Shown one piece after another: positions 24,672 to 33,260 of a stretch of DNA of 45,798 bases. A program made the translations under genes and the position numbers. The notes under the pieces were generated by a model, which saw only the letters and a list, made by a program, of their open reading frames with translations, made no database searches and was not told the DNA's origin. Numbering within the stretch: position 1 is the stretch's first letter; each line of letters begins with the position of its first letter. Origin of the DNA: Streptosporangiales bacterium (GTDB lineage: Bacteria > Actinomycetota > Actinomycetes > Streptosporangiales > WHSR01); assembly GCA_009379995.1 (NCBI GenBank), contig WHSR01000037.1:1-45798 (forward strand), read 5' to 3'.

Positions 24672-26096
24672 ATGGCCCGTCGTTGGAAGGTCCTGCTCGT
24701 CACGTCGGCGGCGGTGTTCATGGCGATGCTGGACGTGACGATCGTCAACATCGCGTTCCCCGACCTCAGGGCGTCGTTCCCCAGGGAGTCCATGGCCGGT
24801 CTGTCGTGGATCTTGAACGCGTACGCCATCGTCTTCGCGGCGGCCCTGGTGCCCGCGGGCCGGCTGGCCGACCGTTTCGGGCGCAAGCGGCTGTTCGTCG
24901 TCGGGGTGCTGGTGTTTCTGGCCGCCTCCGTGGCCTGCGGGTTGGCCGGTTCGGTCGAGATGCTCGTCGCGGGCAGGATCTTCCAGGCGCTGGGCGGAGC
25001 GATCCTGACCCCGGCGTCGCTCAGCCTGATCCTGCCCGAGTTTCCCGTCGAGCAACGGGCCACGGCGACGTCGCTGTGGGCGGCGACCGGCGCGGTGGCC
25101 GCCGCGACCGGCCCTTCGCTCGGCGGCGTGCTCGTGGACTGGCAGGGCTGGCGGATGGTCTTCTTCGTCAACCTGGCGATCGGGCTGCCCGCACTGCTCC
25201 CGGCGCGTCGGCTGCTCCGGGAGGGCAGGGAAGAGCGGGCGGTCGGGTGGCCCGACGCCGCGGGTGCGCTGCTGCTCGCTCTGGGCGTTGCCGCGTTGGC
25301 TCTGGCGATCATCGAGGGCGAGGACTGGGGCTGGACCTCGGGCGGCGTACTGGGCGCGTTCGCCGCGGCCGTTGTCTTGCTGGTCGCCTTCGTCGTACGG
25401 TCCGCCTCGCACCGATCGCCGGTGATCGACCTCGCCCTGTTCCGGGTCCGCTCGTTCGCGGCCGCGGGCGCGGGAACCTTCGTCTTCGGGATCGGCTTCT
25501 TCGCGCTCCTGCTCTGCAACGTGCTCTTCCTGGCCACGGCGTGGGGCTACCCGATCCTGCTCGCCGGCGTGGCGCTCACCCCGGGGCCGATCGCGGCCGC
25601 GCTGACGGCGCCGGTGGCGGGGAGGCTGGCCGATCGCTTCGGTCAGCGGGCTGTCGCCGTACCGGGGAGCCTGGTGTTCGCGGCCGGGCCGCTGCTTCTC
25701 GCGCTCGGCACCGGGCCGCAGCCGCAGTATTGGGCCGACTTCTTCCCAGCGGCCGTGCTGGGTGGCGGCGGGGTCGGGCTGACGATGTCCGCCTTCACCA
25801 GCGCGGCGGTCGCGGAGCTTCCCCGACCTCGGTTCGCGACGGGCATCGCGATCGTGAACTGTCTGCGGCAGCTCGGCGCTGTCGTCGGCATCGCAGTACT
25901 CGTGACGATCCTCGGTGGCCCCGGTCCGGAGGCGACCGTCGACGCCTTTCACCGGGCGTGGGCCGTGATGGCTGGCGCCGGCCTGCTCACCGCCGTCATC
26001 GCGATCACGCTCGGCCGGATCCACGCCCGCGATGTGGAAACCGTCGGACCGTCCGGACGGCCGGTGACCGCGCCAACCACCTTGGAGACGACATGA
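24672..26096 (+). CDS. MFS efflux transporter, DHA2 (EmrB/QacA) type
   Basis: A 474-residue transporter with about fourteen transmembrane segments. Helix 1 carries FMAMLDVTIVNIAFPDL, the DHA2 signature. The loop GRLADRFGRKRLF is MFS motif A (residues about 63-75), and motif C-like GPSLGGVLVDWQGWRMVFFVN lies near residue 145. The family exports drugs, dyes or secondary metabolites using the proton gradient. ATG 24672 is the first in-frame Met after the operator-like region. It overlaps the start of the following broken MBL gene by four bases (ATGA), so the two were once co-transcribed. Confidence 0.93.
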   Translation: MARRWKVLLVTSAAVFMAMLDVTIVNIAFPDLRASFPRESMAGLSWILNAYAIVFAAALVPAGRLADRFGRKRLFVVGVLVFLAASVACGLAGSVEMLVAGRIFQALGGAILTPASLSLILPEFPVEQRATATSLWAATGAVAAATGPSLGGVLVDWQGWRMVFFVNLAIGLPALLPARRLLREGREERAVGWPDAAGALLLALGVAALALAIIEGEDWGWTSGGVLGAFAAAVVLLVAFVVRSASHRSPVIDLALFRVRSFAAAGAGTFVFGIGFFALLLCNVLFLATAWGYPILLAGVALTPGPIAAALTAPVAGRLADRFGQRAVAVPGSLVFAAGPLLLALGTGPQPQYWADFFPAAVLGGGGVGLTMSAFTSAAVAELPRPRFATGIAIVNCLRQLGAVVGIAVLVTILGGPGPEATVDAFHRAWAVMAGAGLLTAVIAITLGRIHARDVETVGPSGRPVTAPTTLETT

Positions 26097-27602
26097 CGCA
26101 CACACCCACACCCCGCCGCTCACCAGGCACCTGGAGATCGACGCGCTTCGGCAGGCGGTCAGCTGGCCGAACGCCACCCAGCTTTCGGCGCTCCAGCTGA
26201 CGGGCCAGATGCTCGCCGCGCGGCGCTACCGGGAGGGGTACGACTTCTTCCGGGAGCGCTCGCAGGCCGAGCCCGGCAATCCGCTCTACCTCACCTTGGC
26301 CGGCGTCTTCGAGGCCCGGCTGGACGGAGCCGTCGACGACGCGATCGGCAAGCTCGACGCCGCCGCGGAACGTGATCTCGGCCTGCCGCAGTACTTCCGG
26401 GGGGTGACCCTCGCCGAGTTCCCCGACTGCGCGGGCCGCGCCGAGACGGTGGTGTCCGACCTGGAGTTCGTACTCGCCGTCCGGGACCGCTTCCCCGCCG
26501 GATTCATGCGCGCCGTCCACCGGGCGCTCGCTGTCGCCTACCGGTCCCTTGATCGGCAGGACGAGGCGGACACCGAGGTACCGCTGCTGATCACCGACTC
26601 CTGGGTGACCGCCGAGGACGGGTTCCGCTTCGGCCCACCGCGACTCGTCGAGAAGGCGCCAGGGGTGTACGTCGCGCAGGGGTACGACTTCGCCGACTTT
26701 TCCTTTGTGGTCACCGACTCCGGGATCGTCGCCGTCGACACCGGAGGCGACCCCCGGCATGCCCGCGCCGCCCTACAGGATCTCCGCAGGATCACCTCCG
26801 CCCCGGAGAAGCTGACGGTCGGCGGGGTGGACTTCGCCCTGTACCCCATCCCGGGCGGAGAGACCCATGACGGGCTCGTCGTCCACCTCCCCGACCGGGG
26901 CATCGTCTTCACCGGAGACATGAACATGCCGTACCTCGGCGCCCCGTTCTTCCCGGAGGGGTCGGCGGAGGGGCTGTTCGAGGCGATGCAGCTGGTCGCG
27001 GACCTCGAGCCGCGGCTGCTGATCCACGGACACACCCCGCTCACCGAGACCTACTCCATCGAGACGTTTCCCGGACTGCTGGCGGCACTTCGCGAGCTGC
27101 GCGATCTCGTCGTGGCAGCGGTCGGCGAGGGGCGGACGCTCGTCGAGATCCTGCACCGCAACCACCTACCCGACGTGCTGCGGGAGCATCCGAACGCGGT
27201 CATGCCGTACATCATCACCCGCGACCACTTCATCCAGCGCATCTACGAGCAAAGGACCGGATACTGGCGGCCCGGCGGGGAGGGCATCGAGCACTTCGCT
27301 CCCGCCGAATGGGCGGCCGCGCTGGACATCCTCGGCGGCGGGTCCGCGGACGCCTTCGTATCCGCCGGCACCGAGCTTCTGGACCGTGGCGACCACGCGC
27401 TCGCGCTCCAGCTCACCGAGTACGGACGGCTGCGTCACCCGGACAGCACCGCTCTCGGGATCTGCGACGACGGGTCCTCTACCGGCTGATCGAACGACAC
27501 CAGTCGCTCGACCCGTTCAAGTTCGTCTACTACGCGGGACTGGCGGGCTTCGAGCTCGCACCCCCCGACTCGGCGGCGCCCGTGGACGCACCTCACCCCT
27601 GA
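26093..27602 (+). pseudogene. MBL-fold alkylsulfatase-like hydrolase, multiply broken
   Basis: The MBL-fold protein starts at ATG 26093 (MTHTPTP), but sensible sequence continues in another frame from PLTRHLEIDALRQAV onward. That frame gives a helical N-terminal region, then GVYVAQGYDFADFSFVVTDSG and VAVDTGGD, the first MBL strands. After ITSAP the sequence jumps directly to EKLTVGGVDFALYPIPGGE. The whole block with the metal-binding HxHxDH motif (some 50-70 residues) is absent. Later MBL parts (FTGDMNMPYL, LLIHGHTPL) remain. Near 27462 a second frameshift moves the true C-terminus (LDPFKFVYYAGLAGFELAPP, ending 27602) to another frame. It has no working metal site. An ORF of 426 residues from 26209 is still open and might be translated. 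Confidence 0.8.
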
Positions 27603-27768
27603 TTCGCCACCGGCACGAACACACCGATCCAGCTGACTGGTGCAACAATGGCCTCTTATACCAATAAGAAGCGGTCGAGCTTCTGGGAGATTTGCTATTT
27701 AATGTCCCAAATGACACACAACGGGCTTGTGGCCGGCAAGGCTTGACATGCAATGAGGTCTGGCATCC

Positions 27769-29910
27769 ATGAGTGGATCATCGGCGTCGGAGGGTCAGGA
27801 TGCCACTGACCGGGAACCCGCTTCACCGGTCCGCCATGACGTAAGTGGTGTCGTCTACGGCCCTAGCGTGCAGGCGGGAACCGTACACGGGAGCGTCCAC
27901 ATCCATGCCTCCGGGAAGGAATCCTTCCTGGTGCCGGCCCAGCTGCTGCCTCCCCCAGCCCATTTCACCAACCGAGCCGAAGAGCTGGACGGCCTCGGTC
28001 GCGTACTCGACGAGTCCGGCATCGTCGTGGTCACCGGCACAGGCGGGATCGGGAAGACGAGTCTGGTGCTGCACTGGCTGCACCAGAACCGGGACCGCTT
28101 CCCCGATGGGCAGCTGTACGTCGACTTACGCGGCCTTTCCGCGCCCGAGCCGGTATCACCGGTCGAGGTCCTCGGGCGGTTTCTGCGGGCCCTCGGTACC
28201 GACCCGGATCGGGTTCCGACGGAATCCGAGGAGGCTGCGGCCGCCTTTCGGTCACTGACCGCCGAACGGCGGATCGTTGTGCTGGCCGACAACGCGCTTT
28301 CGGCCGCTCAGGCCCGGCAGCTGCGGCCCGGGCCGGCGAGCCGCTTGATCGTGACGTCACGGTACCGCCTCACCGGGCTCGCAATGGACGGAGCGCGGTT
28401 CCTCGAACTCGGCCCGTTCTCGGAATGGGACGCGATGGAGCTGCTCGACCGAACCCTGGGAAAGGATCGCGTTCAACCCGAACCCGAGGCGGTGCGCTCG
28501 CTCGTCCACCTGTGTGGCCGGATGCCGATCGCCGTGTGTGGCTCGGCCGCGCGGCTGGCCACCCGCCCCCGCTGGCGGCTGGAGCGCTTCGTGGCGGAGC
28601 TGGACGACGAGCATCGGAGGCTGGCTCTGCTCAGCGTCGACGACGACATCTCGATACGAGCCGTCTTCGACCTCTCCTCCCGGGCCCTACCGCAACGGGC
28701 GGCTCGGATGTATCGGCTACTCAGCCTCCATCCCGGTGCCGACTTCGGCAGCGGTGCCGCCGCAGCGACGGCCGGCCTCGACCGCGAGGCCACCGAGAGA
28801 CTGCTCGGCGAGCTGATTGCCGCCAACCTGCTGGAGGAGGTGGACGACGACCGGTACCGCTTCCACGACCTCATCCGGCTACACGCCCGCCGCCAAGCCG
28901 ACGACCAGGAGTCCGATGCCGAGCGTCGCGCTGCGGTCGAGCGCATCGTGGACTGGTATCTGCAATCGGCCGCCGCCGCCGACCTGATCGCTCTGCCGGG
29001 CCGATGGCGGCTCAACGAGCTGTACGACCGGTTGCGCGAGCAACCGCCGGCCTTCGACAACCCAGCCGACGCACTGGACTGGCTGGAAGATCAGCTGTCG
29101 AACCTGGTCGCCGTACTGGAAACCGCGTACGCGCACGGGCTACACGAACGCGTTTGGCAGCTGTGCGAGGCCATGTGGAGCCTGTTTCAACAACGTAAGC
29201 CGCTCGGCGACGCGTGGATGCGTACCCATCGCCTCGGCATCGACTCGGCGCGCTCGTGCAGCGCCCCACAAGCAGAGGCACGGATCCGGGTCCAGCTGGC
29301 ATCCCTGTATCGGCACCTGCGCCGCTACGACGACGCGGCCGAGCAGCTCACCACGGCGCTGGCGCTCGACCGAACCGTCGGACACCGGCTAGGGGAAGCT
29401 GCCGCGCTGGAGAATCTCGGCTTGGTGGCGCTCGACCTCAGCCGCACCGACGAGGCGCTCCGGTCCTTCCGCGCGGCCCTGGAGATCCATGAACAGCTGA
29501 ACCGGACCCGGGGAATCGCCATGATGACCTACCACCTCGGTGAGACCCTGGGTGCCGCCGGGCGACTTGGCGAGGCGATCGAGCATCTCCGCCGCGCCTA
29601 CGACCTGTTCGTGACGGCATCCGATCCCTTTCACCAGGCCCGTGTGCTTATGGCCGTTGGCTCCACCTACCTGCGCGCCGGGCGACCGGACGAGGCGGTA
29701 GCCCCGCTTCGCCGAGCGCTGGAGGTCGTCCGCGAGCTGGGTCTGAGGTACGACCAAGGAAACGTCCATGAGGTCCTCGCCGAGGCGGCACGGCAGTCCG
29801 GCGATCCCGTGGAGTTCCGTGCGGAACTCAGGCGGGCGCTCGCCGCTTACAGCGATGTTCGTGCTCCGCAGGCCGAAGAGGTACAGGCCAGGCTGGACGC
29901 GGCCGGGTAA
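27769..29910 (+). CDS. STAND NTPase: NB-ARC domain with C-terminal TPR repeats
   Basis: A 713-residue signal-transducing ATPase. Residues 20-50 carry the Gly/Val/His motif GPSVQAGTVHGSVHIH found at the N-terminus of many actinobacterial STAND proteins. The NB-ARC module follows: Walker A GTGGIGKTS (90-98), Walker B VVLADN (170-175), sensor-like SRLIVTSRYRL (191-201) and CGRMPIAV (249-256). A winged-helix segment with YRFHDLIRLHAR covers about 270-370. Five or more TPR repeats occupy about 480-700. No DNA-binding or effector domain is attached, unlike SARP regulators. Members act as ligand- or invader-triggered switches, and the effector here may be a separate protein. ATG 27769 has an AT-richer leader with TTGACA at 27743. 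The gene overlaps the convergent neighbour by 64 bases. Confidence 0.88.
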   Translation: MSGSSASEGQDATDREPASPVRHDVSGVVYGPSVQAGTVHGSVHIHASGKESFLVPAQLLPPPAHFTNRAEELDGLGRVLDESGIVVVTGTGGIGKTSLVLHWLHQNRDRFPDGQLYVDLRGLSAPEPVSPVEVLGRFLRALGTDPDRVPTESEEAAAAFRSLTAERRIVVLADNALSAAQARQLRPGPASRLIVTSRYRLTGLAMDGARFLELGPFSEWDAMELLDRTLGKDRVQPEPEAVRSLVHLCGRMPIAVCGSAARLATRPRWRLERFVAELDDEHRRLALLSVDDDISIRAVFDLSSRALPQRAARMYRLLSLHPGADFGSGAAAATAGLDREATERLLGELIAANLLEEVDDDRYRFHDLIRLHARRQADDQESDAERRAAVERIVDWYLQSAAAADLIALPGRWRLNELYDRLREQPPAFDNPADALDWLEDQLSNLVAVLETAYAHGLHERVWQLCEAMWSLFQQRKPLGDAWMRTHRLGIDSARSCSAPQAEARIRVQLASLYRHLRRYDDAAEQLTTALALDRTVGHRLGEAAALENLGLVALDLSRTDEALRSFRAALEIHEQLNRTRGIAMMTYHLGETLGAAGRLGEAIEHLRRAYDLFVTASDPFHQARVLMAVGSTYLRAGRPDEAVAPLRRALEVVRELGLRYDQGNVHEVLAEAARQSGDPVEFRAELRRALAAYSDVRAPQAEEVQARLDAAG

Positions 29911-31124
29911 TCATGGCGAATCGGCCGCGGCATCGGATCCCGGTTGATATTCGGTGGGGTGACCGGCTCCACCATCTTCATCAACCGGTACATCGCTCGC
30001 CGTAGTATCCGGGCCGAGTCGCCGGGCACCGAGGAGATCTGCTGTCTCACAAACGCATAGCGCTTCGAGTCGAAGGTAGCCATGGCCTGCCGGATCTGCT
30101 CCCCAAGCGGGCACGTGGGCGACAGGCGGGGCGTGATCGCGGCGAAACGGGTCACCTGGCCCTCGGGGTCGACCTCGTCCGCTGGAAACGCCCCGAGCAC
30201 AACCGGCACGCCAAGAGCGGCCGCGTAGTAGGCCACCGAACCGTGATCACCGACGACGCAGTCGGCGGCGACCAAGGCCGCCCGCCAGCCCTCCTCCGGC
30301 GGAAGAAGGACCGCGCCACCGCGTAGGCAGTCCGCGTACCAGGCGCGTACCTGGCGGGAGCCGTGCCAGCACCAGATCATCGGATGCAGAATCACCGCGA
30401 CCCGGTAGTTGGATGGTAGCTCCGCCGTGAGGCGTTCCGGCAGGTCGACCCATGAACCCCAGAGCGAGCCCGGACCCCAGGTGGAGGTGACCACGACGAG
30501 CCGCTCGTCAGCGGAAACGCCGAGCGCGCGACGATAGCTCTCCCGCGCTGGCCGGCTCGCCAGCAGGCGATCGTAGCAGGGATCCCCGGCCACGAGGGCG
30601 GCCGGTACTGCCTCCGGACAGCCCTCGCCGAGTCGGTAGACGTGTTCCTCGTTCGGCAGCACGATGACCGACGCGACGAGCCGTCCGTTGTGTACGTAGC
30701 GGTGCCGCTCGATGCCGGCCCCCTCGTGCGCCACCGCAGCACCGTGGCCGAGCCAGCGGCGAGCGTACTTGTTGAAGCCCACGCCGTGCTGGAGCATCAG
30801 CACGGGCGCGTTCAGCTCCTCCAGCCCACCGTGGTTCGCCGTCACCGCAAGGTCGAAGGGCACTTGGGTGGCCTGAGGCCACGGAACGGTGAGGCCTCCC
30901 ATCATGCGAACAAAATCAGCGCCGCCAGTGGCGAATATCGACGGCGGAACCGTGAACACCACCTGGACGCGTGGGTCCGACTCCAGCAGCGGGACTACGT
31001 CGGCCATCCGCGCCCCCGCGGAAGGGTGATGGACGACGGCGAGCACCGTCCGCCGCGTCGCTCGGGTCATCCCCTTTTGCGCATCCACGCCGAAGGGCCC
31101 GTGCACCCATCCGTCGCACGACAT
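29847..31124 (-). CDS. GT-B-like / CDP-glycerol glycerophosphotransferase-like protein of unknown role
   Basis: About 425 residues. It begins near TVLAVVHHPSAGARMADVVPLLESD, and segments such as LMLQHGVGFNKYARRWLG and VVVTSTWGPGSLWGSW follow. The later LVAADCVVGDHGSVAYYAAALGVPVV resembles the nucleotide-sugar half of GT-B glycosyltransferases and the CDP-glycerol transferase family. I recall close relatives in Streptomyces annotated, misleadingly, as translation initiation factor 2. No membrane segment is present. ATG 31124 has GAGG six bases before it; GTG 31088 and ATG 31070 are alternatives. Its 3' end overlaps the STAND gene's 3' end by 64 bases, so antisense transcripts are possible. The function is unknown. 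Confidence 0.65.
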   Translation of the reverse strand: MSCDGWVHGPFGVDAQKGMTRATRRTVLAVVHHPSAGARMADVVPLLESDPRVQVVFTVPPSIFATGGADFVRMMGGLTVPWPQATQVPFDLAVTANHGGLEELNAPVLMLQHGVGFNKYARRWLGHGAAVAHEGAGIERHRYVHNGRLVASVIVLPNEEHVYRLGEGCPEAVPAALVAGDPCYDRLLASRPARESYRRALGVSADERLVVVTSTWGPGSLWGSWVDLPERLTAELPSNYRVAVILHPMIWCWHGSRQVRAWYADCLRGGAVLLPPEEGWRAALVAADCVVGDHGSVAYYAAALGVPVVLGAFPADEVDPEGQVTRFAAITPRLSPTCPLGEQIRQAMATFDSKRYAFVRQQISSVPGDSARILRRAMYRLMKMVEPVTPPNINRDPMPRPIRHDYPAASSLACTSSACGARTSL

Positions 31125-31200
31125 CACACACCTCACCAGATCCGCGCCGAGCGCCCCCTGCGTCTCAGCGACCGACCCCAGGTTCCATGACGGACCCGGG

Positions 31201-31241
31201 CGAAAACCCTGCGATCCGCTGGACGAAAACCTTGCGGTCCG
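31201..31241. promoter_or_regulatory. Tandem 18-bp direct repeat in the divergent promoter region
   Basis: CGAAAACCCTGCGATCCG at 31201-31218 and CGAAAACCTTGCGGTCCG at 31224-31241 match at 16 of 18 positions, 23 bases apart (about two helical turns). They lie between the divergent GT-B-like gene and the dioxygenase gene (start 31348). The arrangement is typical of paired activator sites. Confidence 0.5.
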
Positions 31242-31347
31242 GCTCCTGCCTAGCGGCCTTTGGTAGCTAGCCAGCGCTGAACTAGCCCGAACCGCGGTGT
31301 GCCGCCAAGATGGTGGGTGTGACGACGCTCCGAAGGCGGTGACTGCG

Positions 31348-32226
31348 ATGGGCAACCAGCAAGTCAAGACGACGACTCCAGAGGAGATCACCGAGGCGGC
31401 GGTCGGGAGCTTCGATTCCTGCCCGGACGAGCGGACCCGGGAGATCCTGCAGAAGCTCGTACGTCACCTGCATGCCTTCGCGGTGGACGCGCGGCTCACC
31501 GAGGAGGAGTGGATGGCCGGCATCCAGTTCCTCACCCGTACCGGCCAGGCCTGCACCGACACCCGGCAGGAGTTCATCCTGCTCTCCGACACGCTCGGGC
31601 TGTCCATGGCCGTCGACGCGATCAACCACGGGAAGGGCGCCGACGCCACCGAGTCCACGGTGCTCGGGCCCTTCTATGTACCCGACTCGCCGTGGCGTGC
31701 CAACGGGGACGCGATCAACATCGAGGCGGACGGCGAGCCGGTGATCGTGCAGGGCCGCGTCACCAACACCGCCGACCACCCGATAGCGGGTGCGGTCGTC
31801 GACGTGTGGCAGAACTCCACCAACGAGCTGTACGCGGTGCAGGACCCGAGCCAGCCGCCGGACAACCTGCGCGGCCGGTTCCGGGCGGGCGACGACGGCC
31901 GGTTCTGGTTCCGCACGATCCGGCCGGTGGACTACCCGATCCCGCACGACGGCCCGGTCGGCGAGATGCTCGCCTCGGTCGGGCGGCACCCGTGGCGGCC
32001 GGCGCACATCCATCTCATCGTCTCCGCGCCGGGGTACGAGCCGGTCACGACGCACATCTTCGACGCGGACAGCCGCTACCTGGACTCCGACGCGGTCTTC
32101 GGGGTCAAGTCGTCGCTGATCCGCGAGTTCCAGCGGCACGACCCGGCGACCGAGCCCGCCCCGCCGGGCGTGGACCGGCCCTGGTACACCGTGGACTGCA
32201 GCCTCGCACTCGAGCCGGCCGGGTAG
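31348..32226 (+). CDS. Intradiol ring-cleavage dioxygenase (catechol / hydroxyquinol 1,2-dioxygenase type)
   Basis: A 292-residue non-heme Fe(III) dioxygenase. The N-terminal helical dimerisation domain (about 1-100) contains a region like LTEEEWMAGIQFLTRTGQAC. The catalytic beta-sandwich has the four iron ligands at the spacing of catechol 1,2-dioxygenases: Tyr162, Tyr196, His220 and His222 (RPAHIHLIV). STVLGPFYVPDSPW and WQNSTNELYAVQDP are diagnostic of the hydroxyquinol/chlorocatechol branch. It opens an aromatic ring between two hydroxyls, giving muconate or maleylacetate. ATG 31348 is preferred; the frame extends upstream to 31297. No muconate-pathway enzyme lies adjacent, so it may use products from elsewhere in the cell. 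Confidence 0.9.
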   Translation: MGNQQVKTTTPEEITEAAVGSFDSCPDERTREILQKLVRHLHAFAVDARLTEEEWMAGIQFLTRTGQACTDTRQEFILLSDTLGLSMAVDAINHGKGADATESTVLGPFYVPDSPWRANGDAINIEADGEPVIVQGRVTNTADHPIAGAVVDVWQNSTNELYAVQDPSQPPDNLRGRFRAGDDGRFWFRTIRPVDYPIPHDGPVGEMLASVGRHPWRPAHIHLIVSAPGYEPVTTHIFDADSRYLDSDAVFGVKSSLIREFQRHDPATEPAPPGVDRPWYTVDCSLALEPAG

Positions 32227-32239
32227 GCGCGGGGCAGAC

Positions 32240-32304
32240 CGCCGAGATCTATGTTGTGGGACCGGTTTGTCGGAATTGGGACCCCCACAACATAGATCTC
32301 GGCG
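32240..32304. repeat. 65-bp palindromic element, copy 3
   Basis: Left arm 32240-32264, loop 32265-32279, right arm 32280-32304. The outer 21 base pairs are perfect, making this the best-preserved hairpin of the three. It lies between the convergent dioxygenase and MBL hydrolase genes, 13 bases after one stop and 20 after the other. It has the same orientation as copy 2. Confidence 0.92.
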
Positions 32305-32324
32305 GAGCGGTCGGGCGGTCGCGG

Positions 32325-33215
32325 TCAGATCGTCAGCAGGTCCTCGCCGAGGATCACCGGGCCGGGGAACGAGTCGGTGGGCCGCTCGAGCCATTGGTCC
32401 CGCGACACCAGCCTCGAATCCGCGGGCGCGAGGTGCGACAGCACCAGCGTGCCGACCCCGGCACGCCGGGCGATGACGCCTACCTCGTCGGTGGTGGTGT
32501 GGCTCGCGAGGAGATGACGGCGCAGCGGCTCCGGGTTGGGGAAGCGGCCGAGGATCGCGGGCACCGAGGGCTCGTGCAAGACCTCGTGCACCAGGACGTC
32601 GGCGCCGGCCGCGAGGCCGACGAGCGACTCGCTGGGCACTGTGTCTCCCGAGATCACGAAGCTGCGGTCGCCCGCGTCAAAGCGGAACGCGAACGCCGGC
32701 TCGACCGGCGGATGGTGTACGAGGGCGCAGCTGACCCGAACGCGGTCGTCGACCATCACCGGGCCGGGACGGCGGATCTCGTGTACGGAGAGAAGGCTCT
32801 CCAGCGAGGGCCGTTCCTCGTCGGCGGTCCGGGTGGTGATGTCGTAGTCGTGGGCCTTGACGAGCGCGCCGACGATCTCCTCCAGCGGCGGCGGCCCCCA
32901 GATGTTGAGCTTGCGGGTACGGCCCGCCGTCCAGCTGAGCAGAATCAGCGCGCCAAGGTCGAGGTTGTGGTCGGAGTGGTGGTGGGTGATGAAGAGGTGC
33001 TCGACGGAGACCGGGGAAATACCCGCCTCCAGGAGCCGGCGCAGCACCCCGTAGCCGCAATCGACGAGGTAGACCCCGCCGCCGGCGGTGATCACCTGGG
33101 CCGGCCCGGACCGCTCGCCGTGTACCCGGGGGCCACCGGCAGTCCCCAACAGGACCAGCCGACTCCCCTGCTCCGGCGGCCGACCCTCCCCTGACTCGGG
33201 AAACATGGCCCTCAT
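32325..33215 (-). CDS. MBL-fold metal-dependent hydrolase (RNase Z / arylsulfatase-like)
   Basis: A 296-residue metallo-beta-lactamase fold enzyme. The metal motif HHHSDH is at about residues 75-80 in FITHHHSDHNLDLGAL. Later ligands are seen: the distal LVHEVLHEP region, SGDTVPSE with the bridging Asp, and LLASHTTTDEVG plus VLSHLAPAD near the C-terminus. The family cleaves phosphodiesters, sulfate esters or lactones. ATG 33215 and ATG 33206 are both possible; 45 bases separate it from the divergent methyltransferase. The 3' end faces the dioxygenase gene across the palindromic element. Confidence 0.9.
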   Translation of the reverse strand: MRAMFPESGEGRPPEQGSRLVLLGTAGGPRVHGERSGPAQVITAGGGVYLVDCGYGVLRRLLEAGISPVSVEHLFITHHHSDHNLDLGALILLSWTAGRTRKLNIWGPPPLEEIVGALVKAHDYDITTRTADEERPSLESLLSVHEIRRPGPVMVDDRVRVSCALVHHPPVEPAFAFRFDAGDRSFVISGDTVPSESLVGLAAGADVLVHEVLHEPSVPAILGRFPNPEPLRRHLLASHTTTDEVGVIARRAGVGTLVLSHLAPADSRLVSRDQWLERPTDSFPGPVILGEDLLTI

Positions 33216-33260
33216 CGTGCCATGATCGACCAAGTCATGATCGGGGGGTGGTGTCCCGTT

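Noticed and set aside
24627..26177. 516-codon minus-strand open frame opposite the MFS transporter
   Set aside because: Charged, repetitive translation typical of the antisense of membrane protein codons.
31297..31348. N-terminal extension of the dioxygenase starting at 31297
   Set aside because: The extra 17 residues are Cys/Asp-rich and unlike the family; ATG 31348 gives the normal start.
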